Shown here: positions 6,430 to 6,636 of the stretch, piece by piece | Numbering within the stretch: position 1 is the first letter of the stretch | Layout: each line of letters opens with the position of its first letter | Assembly (NCBI GenBank): GCA_018660405.1 | Contig: JABJKL010000237.1 | Span: 1 to 6,636 of the forward strand | Reading direction: 5' to 3' | Source: Pseudomonadota bacterium | Lineage (GTDB): Bacteria > Pseudomonadota > Gammaproteobacteria > Arenicellales > Arenicellaceae | Length of the DNA: 6,636 nt | The notes under the pieces: generated by a model | What the model was told of the DNA's origin: nothing | What the model saw: the letters and a program-made list of their open reading frames with translations, nothing else | The model's database searches: none | Position numbers and translations under genes: made by a program

Positions 6430-6636
6430 TGAACACGCGATATCATGTTGAAAGAGCACTAGACTATTTCGAATTAGTTCTGCCAAACCTTGCAAGATTA
6501 GAAGTGCTGAAGCAACAGGGATAACACTTTTAAGCAAAAATACGGCGGGGATTCCACCCGCTTCTGCAGAAACTTCACGCACGGCCCAGGATTGGCTGGC
6601 AAACTCGAAACTTGTAATCAGGAGAAAACACGAGAC
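6424..6636 (-). CDS. dctQ: TRAP transporter small permease subunit DctQ, C-terminal part, with 3' end replaced by an inserted element
   Basis: This frame runs in from the right edge and gives 70 residues before a TGA at 6424-6426. SQSWAVREVSAEAGGIPAVF followed by LLKSVIPVASALLILQGLAE is the typical end of a DctQ protein: the SW...E...GG(I/L)P loop, then the last membrane helix with LLILQGLAELIR. DctQ is the four-helix inner-membrane subunit that assembles with DctM and the binding protein. The N-terminal part lies outside the window. The last 11 residues, after the codon spanning the junction at 6460-6462, are encoded by the terminal repeat of an inserted element (ending FQHDIACSE). The native end appears to be MLYKNG, now stranded at 6176-6196. 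The last helix is intact, so the protein may still work; this is inference. The identification rests on the fragment's family-typical sequence and its position upstream of dctM. Confidence 0.5.
   Translation of the reverse strand, partial: VSCFLLITSFEFASQSWAVREVSAEAGGIPAVFLLKSVIPVASALLILQGLAELIRNSLVLFQHDIACSE
6429..6461 (-). repeat. Right terminal inverted repeat of the MITE-like element
   Basis: Inverted partner of 6197-6229, ending GTTGAAAGAGCACTA. On the minus strand it encodes most of the new DctQ tail and lies just ahead of the TGA at 6424-6426, so the repeat directly alters the dctQ product. Confidence 0.5.

Larger units (their letters stand above)
6197..6461. mobile_element. MITE-like non-autonomous element with TA target duplication, inserted in dctQ
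   Basis: A 261-base body (6199-6459) lies between TA dinucleotides. Its ends are 33-base inverted repeats with 31 matches, the outer 22 perfect. It carries no transposase. The halves are related beyond the terminal repeats: around 6256-6302 the left arm aligns, with mismatches, to the reverse complement of the right arm at about 6359-6405 (shared AGGCGA, TCG, AGG, AATGGC and CAACGC blocks). The whole element is thus an imperfect long palindrome around a centre near 6306-6355. TA duplication plus terminal repeats suits mobilisation by an IS630/Tc1-mariner-type transposase supplied elsewhere; this is inference. Removing the element with one TA restores dctQ, which is strong support for a true insertion with these boundaries. 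Confidence 0.5.

Noticed and set aside
6176..6436. The 86-codon minus-strand frame as a separate protein gene
   Set aside because: It lies almost wholly within the MITE-like element, including both terminal repeats, starts with GTG without a ribosome site, and its last codons belong to the displaced dctQ end. It is kept only as a possible translational bridge.
6197..6461. A complete insertion sequence
   Set aside because: At 265 bases with no transposase-like translation in any frame, it cannot be autonomous.

Overview
The window comes from a bacterium, most likely a marine-type gammaproteobacterium. That assignment is inferred from the gene families, the moderate base composition (near half GC by eye) and the TRAP transporter, which usually implies sodium-driven uptake of organic acids. 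No rRNA, tRNA, CRISPR array or complete insertion sequence with a transposase is visible.

Positions 1-3565 hold one very long plus-strand gene for a biotin-dependent carboxylase. It reads as an unrecognised, mostly helical N-terminal region, a carboxyltransferase domain of the AccD (beta) type, a complete biotin carboxylase, and a C-terminal biotinyl domain with an EAMK biotinylation motif. The order carboxyltransferase, biotin carboxylase, biotin carrier is the reverse of the usual fused acyl-CoA carboxylases, and no alpha-type carboxyltransferase half is seen. The reading frame is open to the left edge of the window, so the true N-terminus is uncertain.

Nineteen bases downstream on the same strand (3585-4745) is dctP, the solute-binding protein of a TRAP transporter. 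It has the residue pattern of the 2-oxoacid/lactate-binding TakP group. The two genes probably share a transcript. After a 62-base convergent gap, the minus strand carries dctM (4808-6169), the large TRAP permease. Upstream of it, running off the right edge, is the C-terminal part of dctQ (6424-6636), the small TRAP permease. P, Q and M should form one sodium-coupled importer, although dctP is transcribed separately and towards the other two.

The most striking feature lies at 6197-6461. This is a 265-base element with 33-base terminal inverted repeats (31 of 33 matching), flanked by TA on both sides and with no transposase. It looks like a MITE, and it sits inside the last codons of dctQ. Removing it with one TA rejoins dctQ in frame with a native tail ending MLYKNG and a stop six bases before the dctM start, the tight spacing expected of a QM pair. 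In the present sequence dctQ instead reads into the terminal repeat and stops at 6424-6426, with an element-derived tail. An uninterrupted frame through the element then leads to the old dctQ stop and could help keep dctM translated.
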